A stretch of DNA of 64,000 bases from Actinomyces massiliensis 4401292 (GCF_000269805.1 NZ_JH711481.1:1613789-1677788); one strand, 5' to 3'. Positions 7,409 through 17,159 are shown, counted from the first letter of the stretch. Program-made: numbers and translations. Notes: generated by a model not told the origin, from the letters alone.

Positions 7409-10400
7409 GTGTCGCACCCGCATGGTGTCATTGGGGCCATGATTGGTGCCCTGCACGACGACGGCGCTCCGGCCCGGGTCCGGCTCCTGCCCGCCCCGGC
7501 GCCCGCCCCCCTGCCCGCCCCGGACGCCTCCGGTCGCGCGGTGCTGGAGCGCGCCGCCGCGGGCGCCGACCTGGTGGTGCTCGGCGCGGCCGGCACCGGC
7601 AAGACCTGCCTGGCGCTGCGCCTGCTGTGCGATGCCCTGGCTCTGGGGCGCGACGCCCTCCTGCTCGCCCCCACCCGCACCCGCGCCGACTCCCTGCGCC
7701 GCCGCGCCGCCCGCCTGATGCGCGCCCGCGGCGTCGGAGACGGCGCGGTCAGAGTGCGCACACCGGCCGGGTACGCCTTCACGGTGCTCACCACGTTCCT
7801 CACACGCCGCCGCGACCCGCTGCCCGCCCCGGTCCTGCTCGCCGGAGCTGAGGAGGATGCGGCGCTCGCGCATCTGGTCGGCGTCGAGCACTGGCCCGGC
7901 CTGCCCCCCGAGGCCGTCGCCTCCCGTGCATTCCGCACCGAGCTGCGCAGCCTGCTGGCGCGCGCCGGGGAGTTGAAGGTGGACGCCGATCGCCTCGCCG
8001 CCCTGGGCCGTGAGCTCCAGGTCCCCCTCTGGGGCCCGGCCTCCGCCCTCCTGCGCACCTGGGACGCCCAGGGCAGGCCCACTGCCGAGCGGCGCCCCGA
8101 GACCCGCAAGCTGGACACCGCGCGCATTCAGGATCGCGCCGTCGAGGCCCTTGAGGAATGGGATGCTCAGGACGTCCTCGAGGCGCCTCCTGTCCCCGAC
8201 CTGGTCGTGGTCGATGACTACCAGGACTGCACCGCCGCCACGGCCCGCCTCCTGTCCGCCCTGGCCCGCCCCGACGCCCGGGGGCGCCGCGCCCAGGTGG
8301 TGGTGCTGGGGAACCCCGACATCGCCGTCGAGACCTTCCGCGGCGGTTCCCCGAGTCTGCTCATTGAGGCCGAGGACCGCTCGGGGCTGGCCGCCGAGCG
8401 CCTCACCCTGCGCTCCGTGCACCGGGGCTCACCCGCTCTGCACGCCGTCTGGCGCGACCAGGCCGGGAGGGTCCCGGTGACCGGCACCGCCTCTCACCGC
8501 GGCGCGCTCCTGGGCGAGCCCCCGGACGCCGCCCGCGCCGAGCAGCCGGGGGGCGGCGGGAGCGTCGAGGGCAGCGAGGGCAGTGAGAGCGCTGAGGGCG
8601 TGGGCGTGCTCGTGGCCTCCTCTCCCTCTCAGGAGGCCGCCCACGTCGCCCGGATGCTGCGCGGCGAGCACGTCCACCGCTCCACCCCCTGGGATGCGAT
8701 GGCCGTGGTCGTGCGCTCCGCGGTCCGCGCTCAGGCCGTGGCCCGCGAGCTGCGCCGCCGCGGCGTGCCCCTGGCGGCCACCGCTCCGGCGGTGCTGCTG
8801 CGCGCAGAGCCCGCCGCCAGGGCGATCCTGGCGACCGCGCGGGCCGCGCTGGCAGGGCGGCTCGGCAGCGCCGACGCCCCGCCCGAGCGGTCCAGCGCCC
8901 TCGATCTGCTGACCAGCCCCCTGGTCGGCCTGAGCATGCTGGATCTGCGGCGTCTGCGGCGCCGTCTGCGGCTGGATCGCCCCGCCGAGACACATCCCGA
9001 TGAGAATCTGCTCGCCGTGCTGGCCTCCCGCGAGGCCGCTGCGGCACTGGCCGATGAGCTCGCAGAGGGGCCCCTGGCGGACCAGGCCGGGCGTCTGGAG
9101 GGCGCCGCGCGCATCGCATCCGCGGCGCGTGCGGTCTGCGGGATCGGAGCCGAGGATCCGCCCGCGCGCGTCGACGCCGAAAGGCTCCTGTGGGAGATCT
9201 GGCAGGCCTCCGGCTGCGCCGAGCGGTGGCGCTCCGCGGCCCTGGGCGTGTCGGGCGGTGCGGATCCGCTCCTGGCCGAGGTCGCCGAACGTGATCTGGA
9301 CACGGTCACGGCCCTGTTCAAACGCGCCGAGGTATGGGCCGAACGGCATCCGGGCGGGCGGGCGGAGGAGTTCCTGACCGAGCTCGACTCCGAGGTCCTG
9401 CCCTCGGACTCCGTGGCGCCCCACGGCTCTCGGCCCGGCGGCGTCGCCGTGCTGACCCCCGCCTCCGCCGCCGGAGGGCAGTGGGAGGTCGTGGCGGTCA
9501 TGGGACTGGGGCGCGACGCCTGGCCGGACCTGCGGCTGAGGGACACGATGACGCGCTCGGGCCTCCTCGTCGAGGCCGTCATGGATCGCCTGACCCGGGG
9601 CGCCGACGGGCGCCTGAGCGCCGGCGCCGATCCGACTGGCGCACGGGCCCAGGTCCGCGGGGACGAGCGGCGCATGCTCCTGGCGGCGCTGACCCGCGCC
9701 ACCCGTCGACTCCTGGTCACCGCCGTGGCCGATCAGGACAACGCCCCCTCCTCCTTCCTGATCGAGATCGCCCGCGCCGCGGGGCAGACGGTGATCGATG
9801 CCGACGGCGCCCCGATCATCGCCCACGACGTCGGCGACCTGACCCTGCGAGGGCTGGTCGGCGAACTGCGGGAGGCCGCCCTGGCCGGGAACCTGCCCAC
9901 GGCCGATGACGCCGAGCGCCGCCGCGCCCGCCAGGCCGCCCGGCTCCTGGCCGAACTGGCTCGTGAAGGCGTCCCCGGCGCGTCTCCGGGCAGCTGGCAG
10001 GGGGTGGAGGGCCCCACCTCCTCGGCGCCCCTGATCGGGCCCGGCCAGCGGGTGCGGGTGAGCCCCTCCGACGTCGAGGGCCTCGTGCAGTGCCCGCTGC
10101 GCTGGTTCCTCACCCGTCAGGGCGGGACCGGGGCGCCGTCCAGCGCCCAGGACCTCGGCAGTTTCATCCACACCCTGGCGCAGGAGGCGCAGGAGCGAGA
10201 TCTGAGAGGACGGGCCCTGATGGCCCGCTTCGAGGAGCGCCTGCCCGAGCTCGCCTACCCCGAGACCTGGTTCGGATCGGTGCGCGCCGAGGGCACCCGT
10301 GCCATGGTGGAGCGCCTCGACGCCTACCTGGGGCAGGCGCCCGCCGATGCTCGGGCGGAGGCGAGCGTGCGCGCCGAACTCGACGTTCCCGATCCCACCG

Positions 10401-10861
10401 GTCGGGGTCCGGCCCTGCCCGTCGTCGTGACCGGGCGCATCGACCGTCTGGAGCATCTGGAAGCGCCGAAGCCCGGTGCCGGCGGCAGCGGGCGGGTGCG
10501 CATCATCGACTTCAAGACGGGGCAGCGCGTCACCTCCTCCGCGGCCCGTCACCCCCAGCTGGCCACCTACCGCCTGGCGCTCGAGGCCCTGGGCTACGAG
10601 GTGGACGGCGGGGCGCTGGTCCTGCTCGGCAAGGAGCCGCCCAAGAAGAACCAGGGCGCTCCGGTCCTGGCGCCCGCGGGGGCCGCTCTGGAAGCGAGCC
10701 CCGATGCCGAGGGGGAGGACTGGGCGCGCGCTCTGCTGCACGAGGCGGCACTGGCGGCATCGGGCAGCACCCTGACGGCCCGCAGCGGGGAGCAGTGCCG
10801 GACCTGCCCCGTGAAGGACTCCTGCCCGATCCAACCCGAAGGGCGCAGGGCCGTCGCATGA
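7409..10861 (+). CDS. adnA: AdnA-like helicase-nuclease subunit (UvrD motor plus RecB nuclease, Fe-S)
   Basis: First subunit of an actinobacterial AdnAB-type double-strand-break resection machine. The N-terminal UvrD-like motor has Walker A GAAGTGKT (about 59-66) and a Walker B-like LVVVDDYQD (about 265-275). The C-terminus is a PD-(D/E)XK nuclease with RIIDFKTGQR. One Cys in VQCPLRWFL and three in CRTCPVKDSC are positioned like the four ligands of the AddB/AdnA iron-sulfur cluster. Length 1150 is a little over the mycobacterial protein, with low-complexity inserts such as VEGSEGSESAEGVG near residue 390. Its stop overlaps the start of adnB (ATGA). The GTG at 7409 has no good ribosome site; the ATG at 7439 is an alternative start. 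Confidence 0.85.
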   Translation: MSHPHGVIGAMIGALHDDGAPARVRLLPAPAPAPLPAPDASGRAVLERAAAGADLVVLGAAGTGKTCLALRLLCDALALGRDALLLAPTRTRADSLRRRAARLMRARGVGDGAVRVRTPAGYAFTVLTTFLTRRRDPLPAPVLLAGAEEDAALAHLVGVEHWPGLPPEAVASRAFRTELRSLLARAGELKVDADRLAALGRELQVPLWGPASALLRTWDAQGRPTAERRPETRKLDTARIQDRAVEALEEWDAQDVLEAPPVPDLVVVDDYQDCTAATARLLSALARPDARGRRAQVVVLGNPDIAVETFRGGSPSLLIEAEDRSGLAAERLTLRSVHRGSPALHAVWRDQAGRVPVTGTASHRGALLGEPPDAARAEQPGGGGSVEGSEGSESAEGVGVLVASSPSQEAAHVARMLRGEHVHRSTPWDAMAVVVRSAVRAQAVARELRRRGVPLAATAPAVLLRAEPAARAILATARAALAGRLGSADAPPERSSALDLLTSPLVGLSMLDLRRLRRRLRLDRPAETHPDENLLAVLASREAAAALADELAEGPLADQAGRLEGAARIASAARAVCGIGAEDPPARVDAERLLWEIWQASGCAERWRSAALGVSGGADPLLAEVAERDLDTVTALFKRAEVWAERHPGGRAEEFLTELDSEVLPSDSVAPHGSRPGGVAVLTPASAAGGQWEVVAVMGLGRDAWPDLRLRDTMTRSGLLVEAVMDRLTRGADGRLSAGADPTGARAQVRGDERRMLLAALTRATRRLLVTAVADQDNAPSSFLIEIARAAGQTVIDADGAPIIAHDVGDLTLRGLVGELREAALAGNLPTADDAERRRARQAARLLAELAREGVPGASPGSWQGVEGPTSSAPLIGPGQRVRVSPSDVEGLVQCPLRWFLTRQGGTGAPSSAQDLGSFIHTLAQEAQERDLRGRALMARFEERLPELAYPETWFGSVRAEGTRAMVERLDAYLGQAPADARAEASVRAELDVPDPTGRGPALPVVVTGRIDRLEHLEAPKPGAGGSGRVRIIDFKTGQRVTSSAARHPQLATYRLALEALGYEVDGGALVLLGKEPPKKNQGAPVLAPAGAALEASPDAEGEDWARALLHEAALAASGSTLTARSGEQCRTCPVKDSCPIQPEGRRAVA

Positions 10862-13800
10862 GTCCTGCAGCTCCGCCCAGTCCCGAGCGTCTCGCCGAGA
10901 TCCTCGGCATGCCCCTGCCCACGCCCGAGCAGGCGCGCATCATCGCCCACCCGCTCGCGCCCCTGCTCGTCGTCGCCGGGGCCGGCAGCGGCAAGACCGC
11001 CACCATGAGCCAGCGCGTCGTCCACCTCGTCGCCGGCGGCCAGGTGCGCCCCGACCAGATACTGGGTTTGACCTTCACCCGTAAGGCCACTGCCGAGTTG
11101 GAACAACGCGTCAGGACGCGTCTGGCTCAGCTGGCCGTGTCCGGGCTCCCCGGACTGCCCGAGCTGGACGAGGAGGCCGGCCCCACGATCGCCACCTACA
11201 ACGCCTTCGCGGGCTCCCTGGTGCGCGATCACGGACTGCGCCTCGGCATCGATCCGGACTCCACCCTCATCACTGAGGCGCGCGCCTGGCAGATCGCCAC
11301 CCGGATCGTCACGGAGCGCACCGATCCCCTCCCGCTGGACAAGCCCGGCGCCGCGGCCACCACCCTCCTGGCGCTGGACGGGGCGCTGAGCGAGAACCTG
11401 CTGTCGGTGGCCGATGCGGCCGAGCAGCTCGGTGACCTGGCCGCCCTCATGGAGGGCATCGGATCCGTACGCGGCTGCAAGACCCTCGTGCGGGGCGTGC
11501 CCGAGGCCCTGACCACCCGTCTGGGCATGCTGGAGGCGGTCGCCGCCTATCGCGACTACAAGCTGCGGCACTCCCTGCTCGACTTCGGCGACCAGATCGC
11601 CCTGGGGTGCCGTATCGCGGAGGAGGTCCCCGACGTCGCCCAGTCGTTGCGCACCCAGTACCCGGCCGTCCTGCTGGACGAGTTCCAGGACACCTCCGTG
11701 GCCCAGATCCGCCTCCTGGCGGCGCTCTTCTCAGACTCGGGCGTGACCGCCGTCGGGGATCCGAACCAGGCCATCTACGGATGGCGGGGTGCCAGTGCCG
11801 GAGCGCTGGACACCTTCCATGAGTACTTCAACCCCGGCGGTGCGGCGGCTGCTGAGAACGCGTTCAACACGGGCGGCGCCGATGAGAGCCGGGCACCCGT
11901 CCTGCCCCTGTCGACCGCCTGGCGCAACGACCGGGCGATACTGCGCGCCGCCAACGTGACCTCCTCACCATTGCGCCACCACACTCCGCAGCCCGGGGAC
12001 GCCGAGGTCGCCCACATCCCGGTCGACGAACTCCATGAGCGGCCCGAGGCCGCGGGCCTGGCCGAGGGCGTTGTCGTCGGCGCCTTCGTCCAGGATCCGC
12101 TGGCGGAGGCGCGCACCATCGCTGACTTCATGGAGGAGCGGTGGAGCCCGCAGGTGGAGATGGCGGTCCTGTGCCGTACTCGCGCTCAACTTGTCCCGAT
12201 CGCCGACGCCCTGGAGGAGCTCGGCGTGCCCTACGAGATCGTCGGGCTCGGCGGCATGCTGAGCGTGCCGGAGGTCGCCGATGTGCGCGCCGCCCTGACC
12301 GTGGCCGCCGACCCCGAGCGCGGTGATCGACTCCTGCGACTGCTCACCGGGGCGGGTATCGGCGCCGCCGACCTGCGCGCCCTGGCGGCACTGGCCAGAG
12401 CACAGGTCCGTTCGGCTCGGGAGCAGACCGGCGATGGCCGGGATCAGGCGGAGCGGGAGCAGCCGGACGCCCCGCTTCTCTCCGAGGCGATTGAGACCCT
12501 GGCGCGGTGGGAGGAGACCGGCCGGCCCCCCCGGACCGCCGCATCCGGTGACGCTGAGGCTGGCGGAGTCGCTGAGGCTGGCGGAGTCGCTGGGGCAGGC
12601 AGGGCGACCGGGACCGGCGCTGGTGCACCCGGACCCGCCGATGTCGGGCTCAGCGAGGCCGGTCGCCGCGCAGCCGTCGGATTGGCCCGCAGTCTGCGGC
12701 GGGTGCGCGCCGGCCTGGGACTCGCCCTGCCCGACCTCGTCGTGCTGACCGAGCAGGCCCTCGGGCTCGATGTCGAGCTCGCCGCCCGCGTGGGCAACCC
12801 CCTGGGGCGCCGCGCCGTCGACCGCTTCCGCGAGGCCGCGGAGCAGTTCACCGCCGAGATGGAATCGCCCACCCTCGCAGGCTTCCTCGATTGGCTGGAG
12901 GCCGCCGAGGAGCATGAGAACGGCATGGAGGCCCCCCATGTGGAGCCCGAGCCGGGCGCCGTCCAGCTGCTGACCATCCACGCCGCCAAGGGCCTGGAGT
13001 GGGACACGGTCGCCGTGGCCGGCCTGGTCGAGCAGGTCTTCCCCTCCTACCGTCAGCAGCCGAAGGAGGACCGCACCCTGTCGGACAAGGGGTGGATGAC
13101 CAGGCCCGAGGAGTTCCCGCACCCGCTGCGGGCCGACGCCGCCACCCTCCCGCCCTTCACCCTGGGCATGTGGGACACGGCCGGATGGGACGCTGAGGCG
13201 CTCAAGGAGGCCTGGGGCGAATACACCCTGGCCCTGGGCCGCCACACGCTGGCCGAGGAGCGGCGTCTGGCCTACGTGGCCTTCACCCGTGCCCGCCACG
13301 AACTGCTGCTGACCGGATCGCACCTGGCCAAGGCGGCCGCCAAGCCGCGCCCCATGGCGCGCTTCCTGGACGAGCTCGTGCGACGGGAGCTGGTGCGCCC
13401 CTACGGGCCGGGCTGGCAGAACTACGACGAGGACCAGCCCAACCCCTTGGCCGGCGGCAGCACGACCGGCACCTGGCCACCGCCCGAGCCCACGGGAGTC
13501 CGCGGCGAGCATCGGGAGGCCCGGCGACGCGCGGCCCGCGACGTCGCTGCGGCGGGCAGAGACGGATCTGCGCTGGAGGCGAGCACGGATCCGACCGTCG
13601 CCCGCTGGGTGGCCGAGGCCGAGCTCCTGCTGGCCGAGCGCGCCCGTCGACGCGACCAGCCCCCTTCGGTCCACCTGCCCGACCACCTGGCCGCCACCAG
13701 GATCGACGAGCTACGCGCCGATCGGGACCGCTTCGCGCTCGACCTGCGCCGCCCCCTGCCGCCGGAGCCGCGCCCGGAGCTGCGGCTGGGCACCGTCTTC

Positions 13801-14271
13801 CACGACGCCATCGCTCTGCGGCTGGGCGGGCAGGGCCAACTGCTGACCCTGGAGCAGGCGGGCGTTCCCGATGCGCTCACGCCCCGCCAGCGCAAGCAGC
13901 TCGAGCGCTGGCTCGAGATCGCCGAGAGGCTGCCCCTGCTGGACGGCTGCCTCCTCCAGGACACCGAGGTCGAGCTGGAACTGGCGCTGGAATCCCTCAC
14001 CGTGCGCTGCCGCCTCGATGCGGTGTTCCGGGATCCGGGGGGCGCCTGGCTCATCGTCGACTGGAAGACCGGCCAGAGGCGGGTGCCCGTGGACCAGCTC
14101 AGCATCTACGTCCACGCCCTGGCCGCCTCCCGGGGGGTGGAGACCGACGCCGTGCGCGCCGCCTACGTCTACGTCGATCGTGACGATGGGCTCGTCGACG
14201 AGCTCTCCGCCGCGGATCTCCTGCCCCTGTCCGAGATCGAGGATGCCCTGCGGGCGGAGGGCCGCTCATGA
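10858..14271 (+). CDS. adnB: AdnB-like ATP-dependent helicase-nuclease
   Basis: Second subunit of the AdnAB-type resection complex, 1137 residues, with the start ATG overlapping the adnA stop. It has the complete superfamily 1 motor set: GAGSGKT near residue 40, LTFTRKATAELE, VLLDEFQDTS, VGDPNQAIYGWRGA, LTIHAAKGLEWD and YVAFTRARHELLLTGS. The C-terminal RecB-family nuclease has ELRLGTVFHDAI, WLIVDWKTGQRR and QLSIYVHALA. In mycobacteria the AdnB motor drives translocation while both nucleases cut; the intact motifs here fit that. An alanine-glycine insert built from an 18-bp tandem repeat (12553-12588) sits in the variable linker around residue 570. A MerR gene follows 51 bp later. Confidence 0.88.
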   Translation: MSPAAPPSPERLAEILGMPLPTPEQARIIAHPLAPLLVVAGAGSGKTATMSQRVVHLVAGGQVRPDQILGLTFTRKATAELEQRVRTRLAQLAVSGLPGLPELDEEAGPTIATYNAFAGSLVRDHGLRLGIDPDSTLITEARAWQIATRIVTERTDPLPLDKPGAAATTLLALDGALSENLLSVADAAEQLGDLAALMEGIGSVRGCKTLVRGVPEALTTRLGMLEAVAAYRDYKLRHSLLDFGDQIALGCRIAEEVPDVAQSLRTQYPAVLLDEFQDTSVAQIRLLAALFSDSGVTAVGDPNQAIYGWRGASAGALDTFHEYFNPGGAAAAENAFNTGGADESRAPVLPLSTAWRNDRAILRAANVTSSPLRHHTPQPGDAEVAHIPVDELHERPEAAGLAEGVVVGAFVQDPLAEARTIADFMEERWSPQVEMAVLCRTRAQLVPIADALEELGVPYEIVGLGGMLSVPEVADVRAALTVAADPERGDRLLRLLTGAGIGAADLRALAALARAQVRSAREQTGDGRDQAEREQPDAPLLSEAIETLARWEETGRPPRTAASGDAEAGGVAEAGGVAGAGRATGTGAGAPGPADVGLSEAGRRAAVGLARSLRRVRAGLGLALPDLVVLTEQALGLDVELAARVGNPLGRRAVDRFREAAEQFTAEMESPTLAGFLDWLEAAEEHENGMEAPHVEPEPGAVQLLTIHAAKGLEWDTVAVAGLVEQVFPSYRQQPKEDRTLSDKGWMTRPEEFPHPLRADAATLPPFTLGMWDTAGWDAEALKEAWGEYTLALGRHTLAEERRLAYVAFTRARHELLLTGSHLAKAAAKPRPMARFLDELVRRELVRPYGPGWQNYDEDQPNPLAGGSTTGTWPPPEPTGVRGEHREARRRAARDVAAAGRDGSALEASTDPTVARWVAEAELLLAERARRRDQPPSVHLPDHLAATRIDELRADRDRFALDLRRPLPPEPRPELRLGTVFHDAIALRLGGQGQLLTLEQAGVPDALTPRQRKQLERWLEIAERLPLLDGCLLQDTEVELELALESLTVRCRLDAVFRDPGGAWLIVDWKTGQRRVPVDQLSIYVHALAASRGVETDAVRAAYVYVDRDDGLVDELSAADLLPLSEIEDALRAEGRS
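12553..12588 (+). repeat. 18-bp in-frame tandem repeat within adnB
   Basis: Two perfect copies of an 18-bp unit beginning GCTGAGGCTGGC, then a decayed third copy, encode AEAGGV twice. The unit length keeps the frame, so copy changes would alter only a linker of the helicase. Confidence 0.85.
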
Positions 14272-14322
14272 CTTCGCTGATAATCTTGACCTTGACACTG
14301 TGGCAATCGGGAGGCTGATGAC

Positions 14323-15324
14323 ATGGTCCGTGCGAGTCCCGTTGGCCCCCGGTGGACCATCGGCCAGTTCTCCCGCATGACGCTCCTGAGCGCCAGGATG
14401 CTGCGGCACTACGACCGGCTCGGTCTGCTGCGCCCCGGCGACGTCGACCCGAGCAACGGCTACCGGTACTACTCCCGGGACGAGCTCGCCCCGGCCCTCA
14501 TGCTGCGCCGCCTGCGGGAGGCGGGCCTGGGCCTGGAGGAGGCCTCCCGGGCGCTTCCCGCTCACCTCGCCGACGACGAGGCGGCCTGGCGGCGGCTGCT
14601 GACCCAGCACCTGGACCGCCTGGATGAGGAGGCGACCGAGCTGGGGCTGCGGCGCGAGCGCACCCTCGCACTGCTCCACCATCGAAAGGAACCGTTGATG
14701 AGCGCTAACGGCGCTGATGGCGTTAACAGCACCGACAGCACTGACAGCACTGACAGCACCGGTGACGCGGGCTCCGCCTGCATCACCACTCTGACCATCC
14801 CCGCCCACACCATTATCGCCCGCCGGGAGATCATCCCCACTTACGCCGATGTGGGGCACCTGTTCGACGAGTTCGAACCCCAGGTCCGCCGGGTACTCGC
14901 CGGCGGTGCCGTTCACCTAAGCGGCCAGCCCTGCGGAGCCACCTTCTTCGACGACGAGTACGTCGAGCACGACGTCGATGTCGAGATCTGGGAGGTCGTC
15001 GACGTTCCTGACGTCCCTGACTTCCCTGATGCTCCTGACGCCCCCATCGAGGTCAGCGCACCACTGACCTGCCGCACCGTCCCGGAGCAGACCGTCATCG
15101 CCACCGAGCACCTGGGCCCGTACGACGGTCTAGCGGAGACCTATACGGCGCTCCTGCAGCAGATCGGTTCACTCGGTGAATTCGATGAATTCGATGAATT
15201 CGATGAATGCGGTCTGCGAACCTCGGGGCACGCCTTCGAGCGCTACCTCGTCGGTCCCGCCCACAACCCGGACCCGGCATCGTGGCGCACCCAGGTCTGC
15301 TTCCCCATCAGCCCGGCGGACTAA
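14323..15324 (+). CDS. MerR-family regulator with GyrI-like effector-binding domain
   Basis: A 333-residue MerR-type activator. Residues 12-80 form the winged helix (IGQFSRMTLLSARMLRHYD, DPSNGYRYYSRDEL), followed by the dimerisation coiled coil to about 125. Residues 145-333 look like a GyrI/AraC-type effector-binding domain (ARREIIPTYADVG, LGPYDGLAETY, ERYLVGPAHNPDPASWRTQV). Such proteins resemble BltR/BmrR-type multidrug regulators, but the ligand is unknown. The linker and domain loops contain three separate in-frame 9-bp tandem repeats giving STDSTDST, VPDVPDFPDAPDAP and EFDEFDEFDE. GGGAGG lies eight bases before the ATG. No transporter gene adjoins it, and the downstream gene is on the opposite strand. 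Confidence 0.85.
   Translation: MVRASPVGPRWTIGQFSRMTLLSARMLRHYDRLGLLRPGDVDPSNGYRYYSRDELAPALMLRRLREAGLGLEEASRALPAHLADDEAAWRRLLTQHLDRLDEEATELGLRRERTLALLHHRKEPLMSANGADGVNSTDSTDSTDSTGDAGSACITTLTIPAHTIIARREIIPTYADVGHLFDEFEPQVRRVLAGGAVHLSGQPCGATFFDDEYVEHDVDVEIWEVVDVPDVPDFPDAPDAPIEVSAPLTCRTVPEQTVIATEHLGPYDGLAETYTALLQQIGSLGEFDEFDEFDECGLRTSGHAFERYLVGPAHNPDPASWRTQVCFPISPAD
14731..14757 (+). repeat. 9-bp repeat x3 in the MerR gene (Ser-Thr-Asp)
   Basis: Three tandem copies of A-C-Y-GACAGC encode STD-type triplets at the boundary between the coiled coil and the effector domain. The first copy differs at one base. Confidence 0.85.
15004..15039 (+). repeat. 9-bp repeat x4 in the MerR gene (Pro-Asp)
   Basis: Four degenerate copies of the pattern NNNCCTGAC, in frame, encode VPDVPDFPDAPD in a loop of the effector-binding domain. 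Confidence 0.8.
15178..15204 (+). repeat. 9-bp repeat x3 in the MerR gene (Glu-Phe-Asp)
   Basis: Three perfect copies of GAATTCGAT, each also an EcoRI-type palindrome, encode EFDEFDEFD. Identity between copies suggests recent expansion. Confidence 0.88.
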
Positions 15325-15382
15325 CCTGCAGACGGGCACGGGGCCGACAGCGCCGGAGGACGGGGCCCGCCCGAGAAGGCCC

Positions 15383-16714
15383 TCAGGCGCCCTCGGGTGA
15401 GGAACCGGAGTCGTGCGCCAGGCGCAGGGGCGTGACCGGCGCCGTGTCCGGCTCGTCATCATCGATGATGCCATCGACGTCATCGCCATCATCGACGCCA
15501 TCGTCATAGTCGTCGTCAAGGTCGTCACTGCTGTCGTCGTCATCGGCGTCGACCGGGACCATGGTGACCTCGTGGGTGGTTTCATCCGGGGCGGCGGTCA
15601 CCCGCTCTCCCGGCACCGGCGCCAGTCGGGGCTCGCGCGGCTCGATCAGCGGCTCGTCACCGACCTGATCGGCCAGGTCGTCGAGCATGGCCACCGCATC
15701 CTCGATGATCCTGTCCCGGGCGGCGCGCACGCCGTGCAGCAGCCACCTCGCCAGGCTCAGCTCGCTGACCAGCTCGGCGCGATCCCGCAGATGCTTGTCC
15801 ACGCCCTCGGTGCGGGCCAGATCGTAGGCGCCCTCGATGGAGTCCAGGCAGTCCACCGGCACGGAGGCGTAGATCCACGCCATGTCCTCCGCGGGGTCCC
15901 CGACATGCGCCTGACTGAGCCCGCGCATGGCCACGACCGCGCCCCCCGCCGTCAGGACGTTCTCCGCGTCGAGGTCCCCGTGCACCACCACCGGGCGGAA
16001 CCTCCACAGTGTGGGGTCCTCCAAGGCCGACTCCCACCGGGACAGCAGCGCCGGTGGCACCCTCCCGGTCCCGGCGGCGTCGTCCATGAGACTCAGCCAG
16101 CGGTCGCGGACCTCCTGAGCGTCGTAGACCGGCATGCCCGCCTCGGAGATCACGGAGGTGGGCAGCTCGTGCAGCTCGCCCAGGGCGCGGCCCACGCCGG
16201 CGGACAGGCCGGGGCCCGGATGCAGGGAGGAGACGTCGACCGGCCGCCCCTCGAGATGGCTGCGCACCTGGATGTGCGCCTCCTCGCTGCGCAGGGTTCC
16301 GGCTACACGCGGCACGTTGAAGGTCAGGCGGCCGTCATCCACGATCCGGCCGATGCGGCGCAGCACCTCGGCCTCGGCGTCCAGACTCGCCCCGGTGGCG
16401 TCGTCGTGGGCCTCCAGGACCTCCCAGTGGCGGCCCCTGGTGTCGATCACGCCGACGATGTGCAGGGACTCGGACTCCTCCTGGGGCAGGGCCAGCCGTG
16501 CGGGGTCCAGCCCGGGCACGGCGACGCCCGCCAGAGCGGCCAGCGCCAGCGCAGACCGCTTGCGGCGGCGCGCCGCGGAGACGGGCAACGCGGATACGGG
16601 GGAGGGGGCCGATTCCGGCGTCGGCGATGAGGCAGCGGCGGGCGCGGCGTTGGGCGCATTCTCCGCGCTCGGCGGTGCGGCGGGGTCGGACGGTCCGGTG
16701 GGCGGCTGCGACAT
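15383..16714 (-). CDS. APH-fold phosphotransferase-like protein with acidic tail
   Basis: A 443-residue protein. Residues about 85-365 have the aminoglycoside/macrolide phosphotransferase (APH) fold, with ALGELHEL and the catalytic-loop motif VVVHGDLDAENVLT. The next motif, normally a metal-binding Asp in a hydrophobic-D-W/F triplet, reads VVAMRGLSQAHVGDPAEDMA, so the expected Asp is absent and catalysis is doubtful. The first 60 residues are Pro/Ala/Ser-rich, and the last 75 form a very acidic low-complexity tail (DDDYDDGVDDGDDVDG). Homologues of this type are common near DNA-repair genes in actinobacteria, without a known substrate. It is convergent with the MerR gene, 58 bp apart. Antibiotic resistance should not be assumed. 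Confidence 0.75.
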   Translation of the reverse strand: MSQPPTGPSDPAAPPSAENAPNAAPAAASSPTPESAPSPVSALPVSAARRRKRSALALAALAGVAVPGLDPARLALPQEESESLHIVGVIDTRGRHWEVLEAHDDATGASLDAEAEVLRRIGRIVDDGRLTFNVPRVAGTLRSEEAHIQVRSHLEGRPVDVSSLHPGPGLSAGVGRALGELHELPTSVISEAGMPVYDAQEVRDRWLSLMDDAAGTGRVPPALLSRWESALEDPTLWRFRPVVVHGDLDAENVLTAGGAVVAMRGLSQAHVGDPAEDMAWIYASVPVDCLDSIEGAYDLARTEGVDKHLRDRAELVSELSLARWLLHGVRAARDRIIEDAVAMLDDLADQVGDEPLIEPREPRLAPVPGERVTAAPDETTHEVTMVPVDADDDDSSDDLDDDYDDGVDDGDDVDGIIDDDEPDTAPVTPLRLAHDSGSSPEGA

Positions 16715-17159
16715 GGCTCAACCGTAGGCGAGTAGCGGGTTCTCGGGGTACTGCCGCGCCCGGTTGGATTTGGGGCGGGGTCCCCACGCGGACGTGCGCA
16801 TGCGGGCCGGGGATCATGCGGCTGCCGGCCGGGAGGCGGCCGGCAGCCGGCGGAGCGCCGGTGACGAGTCGCTGCGGCGCCTCCGCCGCCCTCCGCTTTT
16901 CTTTCGGTGAGATCCGCGGAAAGTCGGTGCGTACCCGGGTCCACACTCGGTAGTTCTCGCCCTCCGGTGAGGAGCGCATATCCAGAGTTGTCCACAGGTT
17001 GGTCGTGAGGGCTGGCGCTGAGGCGAGAACGTGATCTAGGCTCCGAAACGTGGCACCGCTCACCTCCCTGTGGTGTCCCGTACGCCGGTAGCCTCCGCTC
17101 GCATGACGGTTCCCCCGGCGGTATCCCTGCCCGTCCCTTGAACCACAGCGAGGCCCATC
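16715..17159. other. divergent intergenic region with an 11-bp inverted repeat
   Basis: These 445 bases separate the APH-like gene from the Tad locus and hold no gene. At 16820-16848 an 11-bp perfect inverted repeat (GGCTGCCGGCC, seven-base loop) is followed by more G+C-rich dyads. Promoters for both directions must lie here, but no clear -10/-35 pair stands out. Confidence 0.5.

Noticed and set aside
15383-16714. Antibiotic resistance kinase.
   Set aside because: Only the fold and HGD motif agree; the metal-binding Asp is missing and low-complexity ends are unlike resistance enzymes.
16820-16848. Inverted repeat before the Tad operon considered as a terminator.
   Set aside because: It lies between divergent genes, where no transcript should end, and has no T-run; it is kept only as an unexplained dyad.
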